DNA of 8,529 nt from assembly GCF_937891315.1 (NCBI RefSeq), contig NZ_CALAGI010000182.1:1-8529 (forward strand). The letters are read 5' to 3'. This document shows positions 6,050 through 8,529 of this stretch, one piece after another. The notes below the pieces were generated by a model. The model was not told the origin of the DNA. It saw only the letters and a list, made by a program, of their open reading frames with translations, and made no database searches. The position numbers and the translations under genes are program-made. Each line of letters begins with the position of its first letter. Within the stretch, counting starts at the first letter, position 1. This DNA comes from an uncultured Amaricoccus sp. (GTDB lineage Bacteria > Pseudomonadota > Alphaproteobacteria > Rhodobacterales > Rhodobacteraceae).

Positions 6050-6964
6050 TTGGACGTTCTCGAACGCGACTTCTACGAGGAACGGCGCCGCAAATGGCGC
6101 CGTTCGGCTTTCTGGCGCGGCTTCTTCGTCGCCTCGGCGCTCGGTCTCCTCGTCGCCGCCATCGCGTGGCGGGACGAGATCGGGCGGGCCACCGACCAGG
6201 TCGCCCGGTTCGAGATCTCGGGCGTCATCATCGATGATCCCGGCCGCGACGCTCTGCTGGCGGACATCGCCGACAGCGACAATGTGAAAGCTCTGCTCCT
6301 GCGCATCAATTCGCCGGGCGGCTCAACGGCGGGCTCCGAGGCGCTGTTCGCGTCGCTGCGCGCGGTCGCGGCGAAGAAGCCGGTGGTCGCGGTTCTCGGC
6401 GAGGTCGCGGCTTCGGGCGGCTATATCGCGGCGATCGGCGCCGACCATATCGTCGCGCGCGGCAACAGTGCGACCGGCTCGATCGGCGTCATCCTCGAAT
6501 ATCCCGACTTCACTGACCTCATGGCCCGCCTGGGCATCGGTATCGAGACCGTGCGCTCCTCCGAGCTGAAGGCGGAACCCTCGCCGTTCCGGCCGACCAA
6601 TCCGGCGGCGCGGGCGCTCGACCAGGCGATGATCGACGAGAGCTACGGCTGGTTCCGCGGCCTCGTGGGCGAGCGCCGCGGCCTCGAAGGCGCGCGACTC
6701 GACGCGGTGGCGACCGGCGCGGTCTTCACCGGGCGCGTGGCGCTCGACCGCGGGCTCATCGACGAGATCGGCGGAGAGCCCGAGGCGATCGCCTGGCTCG
6801 AATCGCGCGACGCCACGCTGACCGACCTGCCGACCGCCGATTGGGAACAGGAAAGCGAAGAGACGTTCCTCGGTGGACTCCTCGGCCTTTCGGGGTCAAG
6901 CGGCGGGATTCTTGGAGAAATATCGACCCGGATCGGCCCGAAGCTCTATTCCCTCATGCGGTGA
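6050..6964 (+). CDS. sppA: Signal peptide peptidase SppA, short (36K-type) form
   Basis: Membrane-anchored serine protease of the S49 family that cuts leftover signal peptides. The 304-residue protein has a basic cytoplasmic N-terminus (RRRKWRR at 12-18), one transmembrane helix at about 23-40, and a single protease domain outside. The nucleophile is Ser122 in AASGGY (120-125) and the general-base lysine is Lys174 in SELKAEPSPF (171-180), giving the Ser-Lys dyad. It is about half the length of E. coli SppA, which has two tandem domains, and resembles the single-domain bacterial type that assembles into rings. The start is TTG two bases after the rpsA stop: no ATG or GTG lies in the first part of the frame and the frame upstream contains no usual start, so TTG is the only reasonable choice. 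No ribosome-binding site is visible, implying coupling to rpsA. Confidence 0.93.
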   Translation: MDVLERDFYEERRRKWRRSAFWRGFFVASALGLLVAAIAWRDEIGRATDQVARFEISGVIIDDPGRDALLADIADSDNVKALLLRINSPGGSTAGSEALFASLRAVAAKKPVVAVLGEVAASGGYIAAIGADHIVARGNSATGSIGVILEYPDFTDLMARLGIGIETVRSSELKAEPSPFRPTNPAARALDQAMIDESYGWFRGLVGERRGLEGARLDAVATGAVFTGRVALDRGLIDEIGGEPEAIAWLESRDATLTDLPTADWEQESEETFLGGLLGLSGSSGGILGEISTRIGPKLYSLMR

Positions 6965-6993
6965 ATCCTGCCAGTATGCCGCCATTGGCAACG

Positions 6994-7014
6994 CGCGAGA
7001 AAAATTTCCTCGCG
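6994..7014 (+). repeat. Stem-loop in the sppA-ihfB gap
   Basis: CGCGAG (6994-6999) is the exact reverse complement of CTCGCG (7009-7014), enclosing the AT-only-but-one loop AAAAATTTC. The A/T run stands out in this GC-rich region. It lies 28 bases before the ihfB ATG. TTGGCA at 6985-6990 resembles a -35 box but no plausible -10 follows at 17 bases. It may be a leader hairpin or a protein-binding palindrome; no function can be assigned. Confidence 0.35.
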
Positions 7015-7041
7015 ACGGTCGAGTGGATCCAGGTGGCGAGC

Positions 7042-7323
7042 ATGATCAAATCCGAGCTCATTCAGAAGATCGCCGAGGAAAATCCGCACCTGTTTCAGCG
7101 CGACGTCGAGCGCATCGTCAGCACCATCTTCGACGAAATCATCGAGGCCATGGCCGCCGGAAACCGGGTCGAGCTGCGCGGATTCGGTGCCTTTTCAGTG
7201 AAGAAGCGCGACGCGCGGCAGGGGCGCAATCCGCGCACCGGCGACGCGGTGGTGGTGGACGAGAAGCATGTGCCGTTCTTCAAGACCGGCAAGCTGTTGC
7301 GCGACCGTCTGAACGACGGCTAG
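7042..7323 (+). CDS. ihfB: Integration host factor, beta subunit
   Basis: Forms a heterodimer with IHF-alpha that bends DNA sharply and takes part in nucleoid structure, recombination and sigma54-type transcription. The 93-residue product matches the family length (94 in E. coli). It starts MIKSELI like E. coli MTKSELI, has the helical dimer region at about 2-40, RGFGAFSVKKR at 46-56, the DNA-arm motif GRNPRTGD at 61-68 with the intercalating proline at Pro64, and the ending HVPFFKTGK-LLRDR. The same frame is open upstream to 6841 inside sppA, but AGGTGG at 7031-7036 placed five bases before the ATG at 7042 and the family N-terminus make this the start. An in-frame GTG at 7033 would add three residues and is unlikely. 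It lies 77 bases after sppA. Confidence 0.96.
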   Translation: MIKSELIQKIAEENPHLFQRDVERIVSTIFDEIIEAMAAGNRVELRGFGAFSVKKRDARQGRNPRTGDAVVVDEKHVPFFKTGKLLRDRLNDG

Positions 7324-7355
7324 GATGGCCGCGCGGGCGTAATACGGGAGCCGTC

Positions 7356-7694
7356 ATGCGGACCATCAAGATTCTCCTTCTCTGCCTCATCCTCGTCGGG
7401 ATCGTGATCCTGTCGCTGGCGAACCGCGAGATCGTCACACTGAATCTGTTGCCGGTTGGCATGGATAGCGTGCTGAAGCTCTCGATCGAGATGCCGCTGT
7501 TTCTTGTCAGCCTGCTGTCGATCGTGGTCGGCATGGTCATCGGCTACCTGCTTGAATGGCTGCGCGAGCACAAGCATCGACGCCGCGCCTCGCAGAAGTC
7601 GAAGGAGGCGGCGCATCTCGGCCGCGAGGTCGACCGGTTGCGCAAGTCGACCGGCAAGGCCGACGACGACGTTCTGGCACTGCTCGGCAACTGA
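7356..7694 (+). CDS. LapA-domain (DUF1049) small inner-membrane protein
   Basis: A 112-residue protein with two predicted transmembrane helices, residues about 5-22 and 45-67, joined by a short loop containing LANREIVTLNLLP (21-33), a pattern typical of the lipopolysaccharide assembly protein A domain. The C-terminal part (68-112) is charged and probably a cytoplasmic helical or coiled-coil tail (REHKHRRRASQKSKE). In E. coli, LapA works with LapB and FtsH in regulating LPS synthesis by control of LpxC; whether this distant homologue does the same is inference, since no lapB is in the window. GGGAG at 7346-7350 lies five bases before the ATG and sets the start. It is 32 bases after ihfB and ten bases before trpF, so probably cotranscribed. 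Its position next to ihfB is common in proteobacteria. Confidence 0.88.
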   Translation: MRTIKILLLCLILVGIVILSLANREIVTLNLLPVGMDSVLKLSIEMPLFLVSLLSIVVGMVIGYLLEWLREHKHRRRASQKSKEAAHLGREVDRLRKSTGKADDDVLALLGN

Positions 7695-7704
7695 GCCCGG
7701 GACG

Positions 7705-8355
7705 GTGCGGGTCAAGATCTGCGGTTTGCGATCGCGAGCCGACGCGGCCGCCGCGGTGGCGAGCGGTGCGTTCTACGGCGGGCTGGTGTTTTTCCCGCGA
7801 TCGCCGCGCCACCTGACGCTCGCCGATGCGCGCTGGGTCACGCAGGCGATGCCGGAGCATCTGATCCGCGTCGCGCTGACCGTCGATGCCGAGGATGCCG
7901 ATTTCGAGGCGATACTCGAGGTGGTCCGGTTCGACATGCTGCAGCTTCATGGCCACGAGACGCCCGAGCGGGTCGCCACTATTCGCCAGCGCTTCGGCCT
8001 GCCGGTGATGAAGGCGGTAGGGATCGCCGCCGAGGAGGATCTGGCGGTGGTCGATGACTACGCCTCCGTCGTCGACATGCTGCTGATCGATGCGCGGCCG
8101 CTGGCGGGCGCGGCGGTCCCGGGCGGCAACGGCGTCGCCTTCGACTGGCGGCTGATCCAGGGGCGCCGCTGGCCGGTGCCCTGGATGCTGGCGGGCGGCC
8201 TTACCTCCGCCAACGTCGCCGAGGCGGTCCGCCTGACCGGCGCCGACCAGGTCGATGTCTCCTCCGGCGTCGAGAGCGCGCCGGGGCTGAAGAGTCCGCG
8301 TCTCATCTCCGACTTCGTGCGCGCGGCCTCGGATCCGACGGCCGCGCTCGCCTGA
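7705..8355 (+). CDS. trpF: Phosphoribosylanthranilate isomerase
   Basis: Catalyses the Amadori rearrangement of N-(5-phosphoribosyl)anthranilate to CdRP in tryptophan synthesis; a TIM barrel. With the GTG start at 7705 the product is 216 residues, normal for a stand-alone TrpF. The N-terminus becomes MRVKICGL, with the catalytic cysteine at Cys6; the general acid is Asp129 in LLIDAR (127-131). Other family marks are FFPRSPRH (29-36), QLHGHE (80-85), GGNGVAFDW (140-148), LAGGL (162-166) and VDVSSGVESAPGLKS (183-197). The open frame runs upstream into lapA from an ATG at 7504, but that would add 67 unrelated residues before the conserved first strand. GGGA just upstream is a weak and close ribosome-binding site, so coupling to lapA is likely. 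trpB and trpA would be the expected following genes. Confidence 0.96.
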   Translation: MRVKICGLRSRADAAAAVASGAFYGGLVFFPRSPRHLTLADARWVTQAMPEHLIRVALTVDAEDADFEAILEVVRFDMLQLHGHETPERVATIRQRFGLPVMKAVGIAAEEDLAVVDDYASVVDMLLIDARPLAGAAVPGGNGVAFDWRLIQGRRWPVPWMLAGGLTSANVAEAVRLTGADQVDVSSGVESAPGLKSPRLISDFVRAASDPTAALA

Positions 8356-8360
8356 GCGTG

Positions 8361-8496
8361 GGAAGGTCCCGTCCTTCCGGGCCGGGACCGAAGGCTCCCG
8401 CGGGGCGCGGCCCTTGGGCCCCGCTCCGGCTGACGCCGGAGCGCCGGAGCGGCCCGTTGGCCGCGAGTCCCTTGTTCTCCCCGCCCGTTGGCGGGG
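8361..8496 (+). repeat. Array of overlapping GC-rich hairpins after trpF
   Basis: This non-coding region holds a chain of exact inverted repeats: GGAAGG/CCTTCC (8361-8366/8373-8378); GGTCCCG/CGGGACC (8365-8371/8383-8389), which excludes the first; CGGG/CCCG (8383-8386/8397-8400); GCGGGGC/GCCCCGC (8400-8406/8418-8424); GCTCCGGC/GCCGGAGC (8423-8430/8435-8442) with loop TGAC, and GCCGGAGC repeated at once at 8443-8450 as a second partner; GCGGCC/GGCCGC (8449-8454/8459-8464) and CCCCGCC/GGCGGGG (8479-8485/8490-8496), both with loop CGTT. No T-tract follows any stem, so none is a standard intrinsic terminator. Several stems are mutually exclusive. No small ORF rich in Trp codons was found, so classic Trp attenuation is not supported. 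Confidence 0.55.
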
Positions 8497-8529
8497 CCCC
8501 TCGTCCTGCCCGATAGGAATTCTGCCAAT
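8497..8529 (+). promoter_or_regulatory. Possible ribosome-binding site of the next gene (trpB expected)
   Basis: After the hairpins the sequence becomes AT-richer, and AGGAA at 8515-8519 has the form of a ribosome-binding site. The window ends with AT at 8528-8529; if the next base is G, an ATG would sit eight bases from AGGAA. That trpB starts there is inferred from the usual trpF-trpB order only. Confidence 0.3.

Noticed and set aside
6841..7041. 67-residue N-terminal extension of ihfB
   Set aside because: Lies within the sppA coding region; the ATG at 7042 has a good AGGTGG site and gives the family N-terminus and length.
7504..7704. 67-residue N-terminal extension of trpF
   Set aside because: Overlaps lapA out of frame and would put unrelated sequence before the first barrel strand that contains the catalytic cysteine.
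8361..8496. CRISPR array or intrinsic terminator
   Set aside because: No regular repeat-spacer unit is present and no stem is followed by a T-tract.
8058..8528. Minus-strand open frame covering the 3' hairpin region
   Set aside because: Composed mostly of Arg/Gly/Ala/Pro from the hairpin repeats and antisense to trpF; no motif.

Overview
The window is a GC-rich stretch of bacterial chromosome with nine genes all read on the + strand. The content and order aroA-cmk-rpsA-sppA-ihfB-lapA-trpF, a CP4-like (class II) EPSP synthase, the short form of SppA after rpsA, and GTG/TTG starts all point to an alphaproteobacterium, probably of the Rhodospirillales or Hyphomicrobiales type; the exact order cannot be settled from sequence reading alone. 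Nothing suggests horizontal transfer: no integrase, transposase, tRNA, CRISPR array or phage gene was seen, and base composition looks even throughout.

Layout. Bases 1-38 hold what may be the last codons of an upstream membrane-protein gene. Bases 39-153 are the metK leader, with a candidate sigma70-type promoter overlapped by a small palindrome and a Shine-Dalgarno that could be hidden in a hairpin. metK (SAM synthetase) and trmB (tRNA m7G46 methyltransferase, a SAM user) follow with a 19-base gap. A 195-base gap (2042-2236) then contains two consecutive stem-loops, the second with a T-tract, and a 15-base direct repeat before aroA. aroA and cmk overlap by one base. rpsA (six-domain ribosomal protein S1) has its own 95-base leader; sppA starts with TTG two bases after the rpsA stop. 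ihfB (integration host factor beta), a small LapA-domain membrane protein and trpF (GTG start) follow at short spacing. The last 174 bases are non-coding and packed with alternative GC-rich hairpins, ending in an AT-richer segment with a ribosome-binding-site-like AGGAA; trpB would be the expected next gene but lies outside the window.

How they work together. This is core metabolism and information processing: methyl-donor supply and tRNA methylation (metK, trmB), chorismate synthesis (aroA) and later tryptophan synthesis (trpF), CMP/dCMP phosphorylation (cmk), translation initiation (rpsA), membrane peptide clearance (sppA), nucleoid architecture (ihfB) and an envelope-associated small membrane protein (lapA). 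I did not find a new multi-gene system. The parts least explained by the genes are the three structured intergenic regions (metK leader, trmB-aroA gap, post-trpF hairpin array).
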